Below, one piece after another: positions 16,428 to 26,945 of a stretch of DNA of 64,000 nucleotides (positions within the stretch are counted from its first letter, which is position 1; the number at the start of each line of letters is the position of its first letter). The position numbers and the translations under genes were made by a program. The stretch comes from Pseudomonas nitroreducens NBRC 12694 (lineage in GTDB: Bacteria; Pseudomonadota; Gammaproteobacteria; Pseudomonadales; Pseudomonadaceae): assembly GCF_002091755.1 (NCBI RefSeq), contig NZ_BDAI01000014.1, positions 62,001 through 126,000 on the forward strand, read 5' to 3'. The notes under the pieces were generated by a model. The model saw only the letters and a list, made by a program, of their open reading frames with translations, made no database searches and was not told the origin of the DNA.

Positions 16428-17063
16428 TTACGCCGCTACCTGCAGGCCGTACTCGGCGCAGGCGTCCTGCAGCCACAGCCAGATGTAGTCGGAGAAGCTG
16501 CGGCGCACCACCAGCTCCCAGGTGTGCTCCCCGGTATGGCGGATCACCAGCTGGGACTTGGCGAAGTTCGTACCGACCGCCTTGCCCACCGGGAAGTTGC
16601 TCGGGTGCACGTCGTAGCCGGTGGACTTCATCAGCACTTCGCGGACCTTGGCGCCTTCGAGTTCCAGCAGGGTCTGGCCGCCGCTGACGTTGATCACCGA
16701 GTAGTGCAGTTCTTCGCCAAGCGCCTCGCGCAGGCGCTGCTCGACGGCGAATTCCTCGCCGCCGGGGACGATCAGCAGCCACTCGTCCGGGCCGAGCCAC
16801 TGCAGCGAGGTTTCGCCCTTGGCCACCAGGCCCAGGGCGACCGGCAGCTCCAGGCCCAGGGCCTGGTGCACGCCACCGGCGAAGGCTGGGTCGTGGGCGT
16901 CGCCGCGCAGGGTCAGGTGGCCGAGGAATTTCTTCTCGCGCAGGGTCACGCCGGCATTGGCCACCTTGCGCGCGGCGAGCTTGTCCAGCTCGGCGTGGTG
17001 CAGGGGCGATTCGGCCTGGATGCCGTCGGCGGGGCGTTGCTGGTAGAGGTTGGCTTTGCTCAT
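16428..17063 (-). CDS. soxG: Sarcosine oxidase gamma subunit
   Basis: 211 residues from ATG 17063 (MSKANLYQQRPADGIQAESP). It matches heterotetrameric sarcosine oxidase gamma subunits: SPLHHAELD near the N-terminus, LQWLGPDEWLLIVPG at about 88-102, HYSVINVSGGQTLLEL and a C-terminal WELVVRRSFSDYIWLWLQDA. It has the aminomethyltransferase-like fold and forms part of the tetrahydrofolate-binding complex with SoxA. Cytoplasmic, no cofactor of its own. Separated from soxA by 172 bp of palindromic repeats, which is unusual spacing inside an operon. Confidence 0.93.
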   Translation of the reverse strand: MSKANLYQQRPADGIQAESPLHHAELDKLAARKVANAGVTLREKKFLGHLTLRGDAHDPAFAGGVHQALGLELPVALGLVAKGETSLQWLGPDEWLLIVPGGEEFAVEQRLREALGEELHYSVINVSGGQTLLELEGAKVREVLMKSTGYDVHPSNFPVGKAVGTNFAKSQLVIRHTGEHTWELVVRRSFSDYIWLWLQDACAEYGLQVAA

Positions 17064-17097
17064 GTTCTGTTCACCTTGGGGGCGCTTATCGCCTGTT

Positions 17098-17219
17098 TCC
17101 CCTCACCCCAGCCCTCTCCCGAAGGGAGAGGGGGCCGAGCTGAGTATGCTGTGAGTGTCGTGCTCGCCGGCCGCCTCGAACTACACCCTCTCCCTCCGGG
17201 AGAGGGTGGGGGTGAGGGC
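17098..17219. repeat. Facing pair of CTCTCCC-type palindromes
   Basis: CCTCACCCCAGCCCTCTCCC with GAAGGGAGAGGGG (17101-17131) faces CCCTCTCCCTCCGGGAGAGG then GTGGGGGTGAGGG (17187-17218). Located between soxA and soxG inside the operon. Confidence 0.8.
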
Positions 17220-17235
17220 AACCGGCCGCTCCGAA

Positions 17236-20200
17236 TCAATCCACGTTCTGCCGCTCCCCTTTCGGGTCGTAGAACACCGAGCTGCAAATCTCCGCTTCGA
17301 TCACCCGGCCGTCCGCCAGCGGGGCATAGACCTTCTCGCCCAGGCGCTTGATGCCGCCCTTCACCACCGCCAGAGCGAAGCTGTAGCCCAGGCTGCTGCT
17401 CATGTAGCTGGAGGTGACGTGGCCGACCATGGTCGCCGGGACGCTGTGCTGCGGGGTGAACAGCAGTTGCGCGCCTTCGGGCAGCAGGTCCATCGGGTTG
17501 GTCGGCTTCAGGCCCACCAGCTGCTTGCGGTCTTCGCGCTGGCAGTCGGCGCGGTTCATGCCGCGCCAGCCGATCCACGAGAACGGTTTGGTGCGGCCCA
17601 CCGCCCAACCCATGTTCAGGTCGTCCGGGGTGACCGAGGCGTCGGTGTCCTGGCCGACGATGATGAAGCCCTTCTCGGCGCGCAGGACGTGCATGGTCTC
17701 GGTGCCATAGGGCGTCAGGTTGTACTTCGCGCCCGCAGCGACGATGGCCTCCAGCACACCCATGGCGTAGTTGGCCTGGATGTTCACCTCGTAGGACAGC
17801 TCGCCGGTGAAGGAGATGCGGAACACCCGCGCCGGGACGCCAGCGACCTTGCCTTCCTTCCAGGTCATGAAGGGGAAGGCGTCCTTGTCGAGGTCGATGT
17901 CGGTGACTTCGGCCAGCAGCTTGCGGCTGTTGGGGCCGGACAGGGTGAGGGTGGCCCAGTGGTCGGTGACCGAGGTGAAGTACACCTTCAGCTCCGGCCA
18001 TTCGGTCTGGTGGTACAGCTCCAGCCACTCCAGCACGCGCGCCGCGCCGCCGGTGGTGGTGGTCATGACGAAGTGGTTGTCCGCCAGGCACGCGGTGACG
18101 CCATCGTCGAAGACCATGCCGTCTTCCTTGCACATCAGGCCATAGCGGGCCTTGCCCACGTCCAGCTTGGTCCAGGCGTTGGTGTAGACGCGATTAAGGA
18201 ACTCGCGGGCGTCCGGGCCCTGGATGTCGATCTTGCCCAGGGTGGAGGCGTCGAGCAGGCCGACGCTTTCACGCACGGCCCGGCATTCGCGGGCCACGGC
18301 GGCGTGCATGTCTTCGCCGCGCTTGGGGAAGTACCACGGGCGCTTCCACTGGCCGACGTCCTCGAACTCGGCGCCGTTCTTCACGTGCCAGGCGTGCAGG
18401 GCGGTGAAGCGCACCGGCTCGAACAGGTGCCCGCAGTGACGGCCGGCGACGGCGCCGAAGGTCACCGGGGTGTAATTGGGGCGGAACATGGTGGTGCCGG
18501 TGTCGGCGATGCTCTTGCCCTGGGCGCGGGCGGCGATGGCCAGGCCGTTGATGTTGCCCAGCTTGCCCTGGTCGGTGCCGAAGCCCAGCGCGGTGTAGCG
18601 CTTGACGTGCTCGATGGACTCGAAGCCCTCGCGGCAGGCCAGTTCGATGGCGGCGGCGGTGACGTCGTTCTGGGTATCGACGAATTGCTTGGGCGCGCGC
18701 GCCGTGGATTTCTCGTGGGGCACCTGGAACAGCGCCAGGGTGGCGTCTTCGGCGCGCTCGGCGACCACCGGCAGCTCGCCGTCGACGGACTTGAATCCGC
18801 CGTCGACAGCAGCCTGGCTGCCGGCCTGGTAGCCGTCGGCCAGGGCATCGGCGAGACGGAACACGCCGTTCACCGCGCCGGCGCAGAGGCGTTTCTGGAA
18901 GGCTAGGCCGGGAACGAAGGCGAGGATGTCCTCGCGCCATTCCGGCTTGCCGCCCAGGTGCGAGGCCAGGTGCACCACCGGACTGTAGCCGCCGGAGCTG
19001 GCGACCAGGTCGCAGTCCAGCCACTCACCGGGCGCATTGACCTTGTGGCGGAAAGTGTCGATGGAGGCGACCTTCGCACCGCTCACGCGTTTGCTGCCGC
19101 GTGCCTCGATCACTGCGCTGCCGGTGATGACGCGCATACCGCGCTTGCGCGCTTCCTCGACCCACTCGCCACGCGGATTGGGGCGGGCGTCGGCGATGGC
19201 GACCACCTGCAGACCGGCTTCCTGCCAGTCCAGGGCGACGCGGTAGGCGTAGTCGTTGTTGGTGGACAGCAGCAGTTTCTTGCCTGGCGCCACGCCATAG
19301 CGGCGTACGTAGGTGGAGACGGCGCCCGCGAGCATGTTGCCCGGCACGTCGTTGTTGCCGTAGACCAGCGGGCGCTCGTGGGCGCCGGCGGCGAGCACCA
19401 CGCGGTTGGCGCGCACGCGATGTACACGCATGCGCACCTGACCCAGCGGAGCGGTCTCACCGAGATGGTCGGTGCGGCGCTCGTGGATGGTGAGGAAGTT
19501 GTGGTCGTGGTAGCCGTTGACCGTGGCGCGCGGCAGCAGGAGCACGTCCGGGTTGCCTTCCAGCTCGGCGATCACCTTGGCCACCCATTCCTCGGCCGGC
19601 TTGCCGTCGAGGGTTTCGCGGGTATCCAGCAGGCTGCCGCCGAACTCTTCCTGTTCGTCGGCGAGGATCACCCGCGCACCGCTGCGCGAGGCGGCCAGGG
19701 CGGCGGCGAGGCCGGCGGGGCCGGCGCCGACGATCAGCACGTCGGCGTGGTGGTTCATCCAGTCGTAGCTGTCCGGGTCCACTTCGGTGGGCGCGCGGCC
19801 CAGGCCGGCGGCCTTGCGGATGTACTTCTCGTAGGTCAGCCACATGGACTGCGGGTACATGAAGGTCTTGTAGTAGAAGCCCGGCGGCATCAGCTTGCCG
19901 CCGACCTTGCCGAAGATCCCCATGAGGTCGTTCTGTACGTTCGGCCAGCCGTTGGTGGCGGTGGCCACCAGGCCGTTGTACAGCGCCTGCTGGGTGGCGC
20001 GCACGTTGGGCACCTGGGTGGATTCGCGCGAGCCGATCTGCAGGATGGCGTTGGGCTCTTCTGCGCCGGCGGCGACGATGCCGCGCGGGCGCGAGTACTT
20101 GAAGCTGCGGCCGAGGATGTCGACGCCGTTGGCCAGCAGCGCGGCGGCCAGGGTGTCACCGGCGAAGCCCTGGTAGCTCTGGCCGTTGAAGCTGAAGGTC

Positions 20201-20256
20201 AGCGGCTTGTTGCGGTCGATGCGACCGCCACGGGACAGGCGATTGATCTGGCTCAT
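17236..20256 (-). CDS. soxA: Sarcosine oxidase alpha subunit
   Basis: 1006 residues from ATG 20256 (MSQINRLSRGGRIDRNKPLT). Three regions are visible: an N-terminal ferredoxin-like domain (TFSFNGQSYQGFAGDTLAAA, residues 20-100), a central NAD-binding disulphide-reductase-like domain (ADVLIVGAGPAGLAAALAAS, about 170-190), and a C-terminal GcvT/aminomethyltransferase domain from about 600 that binds tetrahydrofolate. With SoxB, D and G it forms heterotetrameric sarcosine oxidase, oxidising sarcosine to glycine, H2O2 and 5,10-methylene-THF. The start overlaps the soxD stop by one base (TAATG), so translation is coupled. Confidence 0.96.
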   Translation of the reverse strand: MSQINRLSRGGRIDRNKPLTFSFNGQSYQGFAGDTLAAALLANGVDILGRSFKYSRPRGIVAAGAEEPNAILQIGSRESTQVPNVRATQQALYNGLVATATNGWPNVQNDLMGIFGKVGGKLMPPGFYYKTFMYPQSMWLTYEKYIRKAAGLGRAPTEVDPDSYDWMNHHADVLIVGAGPAGLAAALAASRSGARVILADEQEEFGGSLLDTRETLDGKPAEEWVAKVIAELEGNPDVLLLPRATVNGYHDHNFLTIHERRTDHLGETAPLGQVRMRVHRVRANRVVLAAGAHERPLVYGNNDVPGNMLAGAVSTYVRRYGVAPGKKLLLSTNNDYAYRVALDWQEAGLQVVAIADARPNPRGEWVEEARKRGMRVITGSAVIEARGSKRVSGAKVASIDTFRHKVNAPGEWLDCDLVASSGGYSPVVHLASHLGGKPEWREDILAFVPGLAFQKRLCAGAVNGVFRLADALADGYQAGSQAAVDGGFKSVDGELPVVAERAEDATLALFQVPHEKSTARAPKQFVDTQNDVTAAAIELACREGFESIEHVKRYTALGFGTDQGKLGNINGLAIAARAQGKSIADTGTTMFRPNYTPVTFGAVAGRHCGHLFEPVRFTALHAWHVKNGAEFEDVGQWKRPWYFPKRGEDMHAAVARECRAVRESVGLLDASTLGKIDIQGPDAREFLNRVYTNAWTKLDVGKARYGLMCKEDGMVFDDGVTACLADNHFVMTTTTGGAARVLEWLELYHQTEWPELKVYFTSVTDHWATLTLSGPNSRKLLAEVTDIDLDKDAFPFMTWKEGKVAGVPARVFRISFTGELSYEVNIQANYAMGVLEAIVAAGAKYNLTPYGTETMHVLRAEKGFIIVGQDTDASVTPDDLNMGWAVGRTKPFSWIGWRGMNRADCQREDRKQLVGLKPTNPMDLLPEGAQLLFTPQHSVPATMVGHVTSSYMSSSLGYSFALAVVKGGIKRLGEKVYAPLADGRVIEAEICSSVFYDPKGERQNVD

Positions 20257-20585
20257 TAGGCCTTCTCCACGGCGGGCTGGACAGCGGATTTCTTCTCGGA
20301 GTTGGCGGCGGTGACGTTGGGTTTTTCGCCGATCTTGTAGGTTTCGAGAATCTCGTAGGTCACCGTGTGGCGGGTGACGTTGAAGTACTGGCGGCAGCCG
20401 GCGGCGTGCACCCACAGCTCGTGGTGGATGCCGCGCGGGTTGTCGCGGAAGAACAGGTAGTCGCCCCATTCGGCGTCGGTGCAGGCGGCCGGATCGAGCG
20501 GGCGCGGGATGTGCGCCTGGCCCTTGGCGTGGAATTCCTCTTCGGAACGCAGCTCGCCGCAATGGGGGCAGAAGATGTTTAGCAT
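20256..20585 (-). CDS. soxD: Sarcosine oxidase delta subunit
   Basis: 109 residues from ATG 20585. The N-terminal zinc-knuckle MLNIFCPHCGELRSEEEFH and RPLDPAACTDAEWGDYLFFR, then HELWVHAAGCRQYFNVTRHT are diagnostic of the small zinc-binding delta subunit. The remainder is a charged tail (EKKSAVQPAVEKA). Stop codon overlaps the soxA start. The gap to soxB (196 bp) contains repeat palindromes. Confidence 0.95.
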   Translation of the reverse strand: MLNIFCPHCGELRSEEEFHAKGQAHIPRPLDPAACTDAEWGDYLFFRDNPRGIHHELWVHAAGCRQYFNVTRHTVTYEILETYKIGEKPNVTAANSEKKSAVQPAVEKA

Positions 20586-20623
20586 TTTGTAGCCTCCGGA
20601 AACTGATCTTGCCGGCTGACCGG

Positions 20624-20756
20624 CTCCCTCTCCCTTCAGGGAGAGGGTTGGGGAGAGGGTCGCTCTCCCGTTGTTTCGTTTCAGTTGAGGGTTGGCTCGC
20701 GCCTTCAGCACCCTCTCCCGCCCTTCGGGCACCCTCTCCCTGAAGGGAGAGGGTCA
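20624..20756. repeat. CTCTCCC-type palindrome cluster
   Basis: CCCTCTCCCTTCAGGGAGAG followed by GGTTGGGGAGAGGG (20627-20659), then GCACCCTCTCCCGCCCTTCG and CCCTCTCCCTGAAGGGAGAG (20708-20754). Lies between soxB and soxD inside the operon. Confidence 0.8.
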
Positions 20757-20781
20757 TCAGATTTCGCCCTTCGGGCGGCTT

Positions 20782-22032
20782 TTAGTGAGCGACGGCGGCG
20801 GCGCCGTGTTCGTCGATCAGCGCGCCGGTGTGGAAGCGTTCGATGGAGAAGGGCGCGGCCAGCGGATGCGGCTCGCCCTTGGCGAGGGTGGCGGCGAAGA
20901 CGTTGCCTGAACCGGGCGTGGCCTTGAAGCCGCCGGTGCCCCAGCCGCAGTTGAAGAACAGGTTCTTCACCGGAGCCTTGCCGATGATCGGGCAGGCGTC
21001 CGGGGTAGTGTCGACGATGCCGCCCCACTGGCGGTTCATGCGTACGCGCGAGAGCACCGGGAACATCTCGACGATCGCCTGCAGGGTGTGCTCGATCACC
21101 GGGTAGGAGCCGCGCTGGCCGTAGCCGTTGTAGCCGTCGATGCCGGCGCCGATGACCAGGTCGCCCTTGTCCGACTGGCTGATGTAGCCGTGCACGGCGT
21201 TGGACATGATCACGCTGTCGATGATGGGTTTCAGCGGCTCGGAAACCAGCGCCTGCAGCGGGTGGGACTCGATCGGCAGGCGGAAGCCGGCGAGCATCGC
21301 CATGTGCCCGGAGTTGCCGGCGGTGACCACGCCGACGCGCTTGGCGCCGATGAAGCCGCGATTGGTCTCGACGCCGATGACCGCGCCGTCCTGCTTGCGG
21401 AAGCCGATCACTTCGGTCTGCTGGATCAGGTCCACGCCCAAGGCGTCGGCGGCACGGGCGAAGCCCCAGGCCACGGCATCGTGTCGGGCCACGCCGCCAC
21501 GACGTTGCACGGTGGAGCCCATCACCGGGTAGCGGGCGCTCTTGGTGCAGTTCAGGTAGGGAATCTCTTCGGCCACCTGCTGGGCGTTGAGCAGTTCGCC
21601 GTCCACGCCGTTGAGTCGGTTGGCGCTGACGCGGCGCTCGCCGTCGCGCATGTCCTGCAGGGTGTGGCAGAGGTTGTAGACCCCGCGCTGGGAGAACATG
21701 ACGTTGTAGTTCAGGTCCTGGGACAGGCCTTCCCACAGCTTCATGGCGTGTTCGTAGAGCAGCGCCGACTCGTCCCACAGGTAGTTGGAACGCACGATGG
21801 TGGTGTTGCGCGCGGTGTTGCCGCCGCCCAGCCAGCCCTTCTCGACCACCGCGACGTTGGTGATGCCGTGCTCCTTGGCCAGGTAGTAGGCGGTCGCCAG
21901 GCCGTGCCCGCCACCGCCGACGATGACCACGTCATACACCGGCTTGGGCGTGGGCGTGCGCCACATGCGCTGCCAATTCTCGTGGTGGCTCAGGGAGTGC
22001 TTGAACAGGCCGAAGCCGGAGTAGCGTTGCAT
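20782..22032 (-). CDS. soxB: Sarcosine oxidase beta subunit
   Basis: 416 residues from ATG 22032. A D-amino-acid-oxidase/glycine-oxidase fold with dinucleotide-binding YDVVIVGGGGHGLATAYYLA (residues 33-52) and C-terminal GGFKATPGSGNVFAATLAKG. It carries the sarcosine oxidation site and, in characterised enzymes, non-covalent FAD and covalent FMN; H184 in GGVARHDAVAWG is at the expected FMN-histidine region (my placement, not verified by alignment). Second gene after glyA. Confidence 0.96.
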   Translation of the reverse strand: MQRYSGFGLFKHSLSHHENWQRMWRTPTPKPVYDVVIVGGGGHGLATAYYLAKEHGITNVAVVEKGWLGGGNTARNTTIVRSNYLWDESALLYEHAMKLWEGLSQDLNYNVMFSQRGVYNLCHTLQDMRDGERRVSANRLNGVDGELLNAQQVAEEIPYLNCTKSARYPVMGSTVQRRGGVARHDAVAWGFARAADALGVDLIQQTEVIGFRKQDGAVIGVETNRGFIGAKRVGVVTAGNSGHMAMLAGFRLPIESHPLQALVSEPLKPIIDSVIMSNAVHGYISQSDKGDLVIGAGIDGYNGYGQRGSYPVIEHTLQAIVEMFPVLSRVRMNRQWGGIVDTTPDACPIIGKAPVKNLFFNCGWGTGGFKATPGSGNVFAATLAKGEPHPLAAPFSIERFHTGALIDEHGAAAVAH

Positions 22033-22047
22033 GGGGTGCTCCTGATC

Positions 22048-22137
22048 TCTTCCCCCTCTCCCCTGGGGAGAGGGCTGGGGTGAGGGGGTTGCTCCCCCTC
22101 ATCCGCCCTTCGGGCACCTTCTCCCAGAGGGAGAAGG
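22048..22137. repeat. CTCTCCC-type palindromes between glyA and soxB
   Basis: CCCTCTCCCCTGGGGAGAGG then GCTGGGGTGAGGG (22052-22086) and CCTTCTCCCAGAGGGAGAAG (22117-22136). The whole intergenic gap of the first two operon genes is repeat. Confidence 0.78.
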
Positions 22138-22144
22138 AAGTTCG

Positions 22145-23398
<1,254 letters not shown>

Positions 23399-23523
23399 CG
23401 CTGGTCTCCCTGCGGCGCCCGGAAGCGCCATGGCCGGTACGGAGCCGAGTGGCCCCCATGGCAGCGATGGTATGACTGGCCCAGCCGGTCCAGATGCCTG
23501 CGCACGTCGCGGGTAGGTGCGTT

Positions 23524-23600
23524 TGCGACATGCCGCGACAGGCGCAAAAGCGACCGGGTGCGTGGAATTGCTCGCGACGGCTGGTCAGAATGCGACATGC
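23524..23600 (-). promoter_or_regulatory. Direct repeat TGCGACATGC upstream of glyA (candidate AraC-type activator sites)
   Basis: Two identical 10-mers TGCGACATGC at 23524-23533 and 23591-23600, 67 bp apart, within the 238-bp space upstream of glyA. In P. aeruginosa this operon is controlled by the AraC-family regulators GbdR and SouR. A GCGACAT core also occurs upstream of gbcA. Assignment to those regulators is inferred. Confidence 0.4.
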
Positions 23601-23636
23601 CTGCGCCAGGGCGGCGTGGCCGGTGGAGTCATGCGG

Positions 23637-24164
23637 ATGAAGCGCTGCTTTCTATGGGGGTCGCTGGGCCTTGCCCTGCTGGTGTCGACGGGGTCGGCCT
23701 GGGGCATGTCGCGCCTGTTCGACGGCGACGCCAATGTCTGGATGCAGGGCAGGACGCTGTGCTTCGGCGGCGCGGCGTTCAAGTCGCCCGGTTTGTTCTT
23801 CAACCGCACGCTGAAGGTGGATGAGCGGCAGGTAGCGGTGCATGACATCGAGGTCTCCCGCGAGCCTTACGAGCCGTTCTGGGCATCTTCCAGTATCGAG
23901 CCGGCTCAGGGCGTGCCGCTGCGCAGCGACACCTGCTTCGCCTACGGCCAGGCGATCCCCGGCTTCACCGAGAAAACTCCGGCCCGGCCCCTCGAGCCGG
24001 GCCTGTACAGCGTCACCGTTGGTGGGCACGACAGCCGCGGGGACGGCGCACGGGCGACGTTCATGAGGACCTTCTGCCTGGAGTCGCGCGGCGATGGGCT
24101 CGCAGTCATTGACGCGGGCTTCGACGAGGGAGCCGGTCGCTGGCTCTGCAAACCCGCGCAATGA
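23637..24164 (+). CDS. Secreted hypothetical protein
   Basis: 175 residues using ATG 23637, 8 bases after a GGAG; ATG 23631, only 2 bases after it, is less likely. The N-terminus is a signal peptide (MKRCFLWGSLGLALLVSTGS, cleavage near AWG). The mature protein has four cysteines (TLCFGG, DTCFAYG, TFCLES, WLCKPA), consistent with two disulphides in the periplasm, and beta-rich sequence. I do not recognise a family. It is divergent from glyA, so its promoter may overlap the glyA control region; a role linked to betaine metabolism is only positional. Confidence 0.7.
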   Translation: MKRCFLWGSLGLALLVSTGSAWGMSRLFDGDANVWMQGRTLCFGGAAFKSPGLFFNRTLKVDERQVAVHDIEVSREPYEPFWASSSIEPAQGVPLRSDTCFAYGQAIPGFTEKTPARPLEPGLYSVTVGGHDSRGDGARATFMRTFCLESRGDGLAVIDAGFDEGAGRWLCKPAQ

Positions 24165-24229
24165 AGCTACGGATAGGAACCGCCCGGCCAAGGGACTAAA
24201 CTGCGGCCCTCACGAAATGCGAGGACGCC

Positions 24230-24907
24230 ATGAACCGTTCCCTGACTCTGCTTTCCGCCCTGCTGCTCACCGCGACGCTGCAGGGCTGTGGTGACGACAG
24301 CAAACCCGCCAAGGCCGAAGCGCCCCAGGCTGCCAGCAGCGCCGCCGCTACCCCGGCTGGCGACAGTTGCTCCGGCCATGAACTGGAACGCGCGTTGCCG
24401 CCGACCAAGGCCGTCTACGGCTATCCCTACCTGTCCCGCGAGTGCGGCTATGACAGTGCTACCATCGTCTACGGCAAGGCCGATGGCAGCCAGCAACTGG
24501 TCGTGACCCTGACCGATACCGGCCTGCCGGCGCCGGGCGCCGACCAACAGGGTGAGGCCGCCAAGCAGTACCTGGCCGCCCAGGCCAAGCTGCGCGACAC
24601 CACCGCGAAGAACGTCTCGCTGCTCAACCAGGCGCGCCAGGCCGCGCTGCAGAACGGCACCGCCGCGCAGTTCGGCGGCGAGCAGTACCTGCCGGTGATC
24701 GACAGCACCCGTATGGGCGACCCGCTGGCCATCAGCGTGCCGGCCCCGGACGACAAGGCCGGCGAGTCGAGCCTGACGGGGCTGATCAAGGGCCGCTACG
24801 TGCTCAACATGACCTCGCCGGACAAGCCCAACGGCGGCACCGCCCAGTCCCTGCGCGAGCTGTTCGTGCCGATCTCCGAGCAGATGGCGCTGACCAAGCT
24901 GCCCTGA
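24230..24907 (+). CDS. Hypothetical lipoprotein
   Basis: 225 residues from ATG 24230. A lipoprotein signal peptide is clear: MNRSLTLLSALLLTATLQGC with lipobox LQGC, C20 lipidated; +2 is Gly, so outer-membrane sorting is expected. A low-complexity Ala/Ser/Pro/Lys linker (residues 25-45) precedes a globular domain with ELERALPPTKAVYGYPYLSR and a paired-cysteine look (SCSGHE, RECGYD). No family recognised. Single gene between the secreted protein and another small secreted protein. Confidence 0.75.
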   Translation: MNRSLTLLSALLLTATLQGCGDDSKPAKAEAPQAASSAAATPAGDSCSGHELERALPPTKAVYGYPYLSRECGYDSATIVYGKADGSQQLVVTLTDTGLPAPGADQQGEAAKQYLAAQAKLRDTTAKNVSLLNQARQAALQNGTAAQFGGEQYLPVIDSTRMGDPLAISVPAPDDKAGESSLTGLIKGRYVLNMTSPDKPNGGTAQSLRELFVPISEQMALTKLP

Positions 24908-25026
24908 CAGATAGAGATATATCTGACAGGAAGTCATTCCGGTTTCTGATCCTCCATCTCACCTAGTTCTTAGGAAGATTCTCGGCATCGTTCGTTACCG
25001 ATCGCCAGAGGCCGAGGTGGAGGACC

Positions 25027-25455
25027 ATGAAATTCAAATTGAGAAACCTGCCCCTGCTGCTGGCAGCGGCGTTTTCGCTGGCCGGCCATGCGACGCAGAT
25101 ACCCGCGCAACCCGCACCCGAGGTCAAGGCCTACAGCGGTGCGGACGGCGTCAAGGTCTGGCTTGAACAGATAGGCCCGCGCAAGGCCAATATGTTCCTG
25201 GTGCGCATCGGCGGGGTGGCCCACGCATGGAACATGCGCATCCATCGGATGGATGGCCTCAGCCTGCTCGACGAATCCCTGTTCAAGCTGCATTCCCAGG
25301 ACAGGGAACCTATCGCCCTGGTACTGCGGGGCGATTGCGGTGAAGTGATGCTCCCCGGCGAGAGCAATACCCGGAAGGTCTGCTACGACCAGCAGTTGTC
25401 GGCGACCCAGGATGCCAAGCAGTTCGTCAGCGCCTACGTGAACCAGCGGCTGTAA
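25027..25455 (+). CDS. Secreted hypothetical protein
   Basis: 142 residues with signal peptide MKFKLRNLPLLLAAAFSLAG (cleavage near GHA/TQ). The mature domain contains EVKAYSGADGVKVWLEQIGP, NKMFL-like hydrophobic strands and two cysteines (RGDCGEV, KVCYDQ) that could pair. No family recognised. A GAGG-type site (CCGAGGTGGAGGACC) precedes the ATG. It lies 74 bp before ltaE in the same direction. Confidence 0.68.
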   Translation: MKFKLRNLPLLLAAAFSLAGHATQIPAQPAPEVKAYSGADGVKVWLEQIGPRKANMFLVRIGGVAHAWNMRIHRMDGLSLLDESLFKLHSQDREPIALVLRGDCGEVMLPGESNTRKVCYDQQLSATQDAKQFVSAYVNQRL

Positions 25456-25529
25456 GAGTCCGGCTGCACGAGAGGCGGGGTTTTCGCTACGCTGCTGACT
25501 GACATTTCTGCGCAGTGCCGAGGCAGCCC

Positions 25530-26576
25530 ATGACCGACAACACCCAACAGTTCGCCAGCGACAACTATTCCGGCATCTGCCCCGAAGCCTGGGCGGCGAT
25601 GGCCGAGGCCAACCGCGGCCACGAGCGCGCTTACGGCGACGACCAGTGGACCGCCCGTGCCTCCGACTATTTCCGCGAGCTGTTCGAGACCGACTGCGAA
25701 GTCTTCTTCGCCTTCAACGGCACCGCGGCCAACTCCCTGGCCCTGGCCGCCCTGTGCCAGAGCTACCACAGCGTGATCTGCGCCGAGACCGCCCACGTCG
25801 AGACCGACGAGTGCGGCGCGCCGGAGTTCTTCTCCAACGGCTCCAAGCTGCTGCTGGCGCGCACCGACGCCCAGGGCAAGCTGACCCCGGCTGCGATCCG
25901 CGAGATCGCCCTCAAGCGCCAGGACATCCACTATCCCAAGCCGCGCGTGGTCACCATCACCCAGGCCACCGAGGTCGGCACCGTCTACCGCCCGGATGAG
26001 CTGCAGGCGCTCAGTGCCACCTGCCGCGAGCTGGGCCTGCACCTGCACATGGACGGCGCGCGCTTCTCCAATGCCTGCGCCTTCCTCGCCGCGACCCCGG
26101 CCGAGCTGACCTGGAAGGCCGGCGTCGAGGTGTTGTGCTTCGGCGGTACCAAGAACGGCATGGCGGTGGGTGAGGCCATCCTGTTCTTCAACCGCGAGCT
26201 GGCCGAAGGCTTCGACTACCGCTGCAAGCAGGCCGGCCAACTGGCCTCGAAGATGCGCTTCCTCGCCGCGCCCTGGGTGGGCGTGCTGCAGGACGATGCC
26301 TGGATGCACTACGCCAGCCATGCCAACCGCTGTGCACAACTGCTGGCCGAGCGCGTCGCCGATGTGCCGGGCGTGCAGCTGATGTTCCCGGTGGAAGCCA
26401 ACGGCGTGTTCCTGCAGATGTCCGAACCGGCGCTGGAAGCCCTGCGTCAGCTCGGCTGGCGCTTCTACACCTTCATCGGCGCCGGCGGCGCGCGCTTCAT
26501 GTGTTCGTGGGACACCGAGATCGAGCGGGTCGAGGAACTGGCCGCTGACATTCGCAAGGTCATGGCGGCAGGCTGA
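25530..26576 (+). CDS. ltaE: Low-specificity L-threonine aldolase
   Basis: 348 residues from ATG 25530 with GAGG upstream. A fold-type I PLP enzyme: FASDNYSGICPEAW at the N-terminus, FNGTAANSLAL cofactor loop, LHMDGARFSNA with the PLP aspartate, and the PLP lysine in CFGGTKNGMAVGEA. It cleaves L-threonine (and allo-threonine) to glycine and acetaldehyde and in reverse makes beta-hydroxy amino acids. It connects to the glycine pool made by the sarcosine pathway; P. aeruginosa keeps this gene in the same locus. Confidence 0.94.
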   Translation: MTDNTQQFASDNYSGICPEAWAAMAEANRGHERAYGDDQWTARASDYFRELFETDCEVFFAFNGTAANSLALAALCQSYHSVICAETAHVETDECGAPEFFSNGSKLLLARTDAQGKLTPAAIREIALKRQDIHYPKPRVVTITQATEVGTVYRPDELQALSATCRELGLHLHMDGARFSNACAFLAATPAELTWKAGVEVLCFGGTKNGMAVGEAILFFNRELAEGFDYRCKQAGQLASKMRFLAAPWVGVLQDDAWMHYASHANRCAQLLAERVADVPGVQLMFPVEANGVFLQMSEPALEALRQLGWRFYTFIGAGGARFMCSWDTEIERVEELAADIRKVMAAG

Positions 26577-26945
26577 AGGGCGCCGGAGTTGTCCCCAGGC
26601 GCTGGGGACGGTTGCACGGGCAACCTGTCGCCAACCTGTGGATGAATGCTTGCAGGCCGCGGGCGGACTGGCCTGCACAGGTCTGGTCAATATTTGAGCG
26701 GCGCGGGTTGATGGTAAGAGCGAGCTTGCTCGCGAACATCCGTAGCCTCGCTTCACTCCGTGGAATCAGGCGGACTGCGGTTCGCGAGCAAGCTCGCTCC
26801 TACAAGGGGGCTCACTCTCCACGGAGCGATTGGCACAGGATGAGACGGTGGTCTCAGCCGGCACGGATTGCCCCCTCTCCCTGAGGGAGAGGGCTGGGGT
26901 GAGGGGAATGCAAGGCACGGACCTCCCGGAGCACAAGCAGGATTT
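26577..26945. repeat. Gene-free gap after ltaE: hairpin, DnaA-like box, REP pair, CTCTCCC palindrome
   Basis: No gene seen. GTCCCCAG/CTGGGGAC hairpin at 26591-26609; TGTGGATGAAT at 26637-26647; TGCAGGCC/GGCCTGCA hairpin arms at 26651-26658 and 26670-26677; GGTCAATATTTG at 26685-26696; facing REP-like units at 26715-26736 and 26781-26802; CCCTCTCCCTGAGGGAGAGG at 26873-26892 followed by GCTGGGGTGAGGG. Confidence 0.75.

Noticed and set aside
16333..16800. Long upstream extension of purU (to 441 codons)
   Set aside because: Runs antisense-like through soxG in another frame; the family N-terminus is at 16332.
20257..20757. Upstream extension of soxA (to 1173 codons)
   Set aside because: Covers soxD in a different frame; the SoxA N-terminus MSQINRLSRGG at 20256 matches the family.
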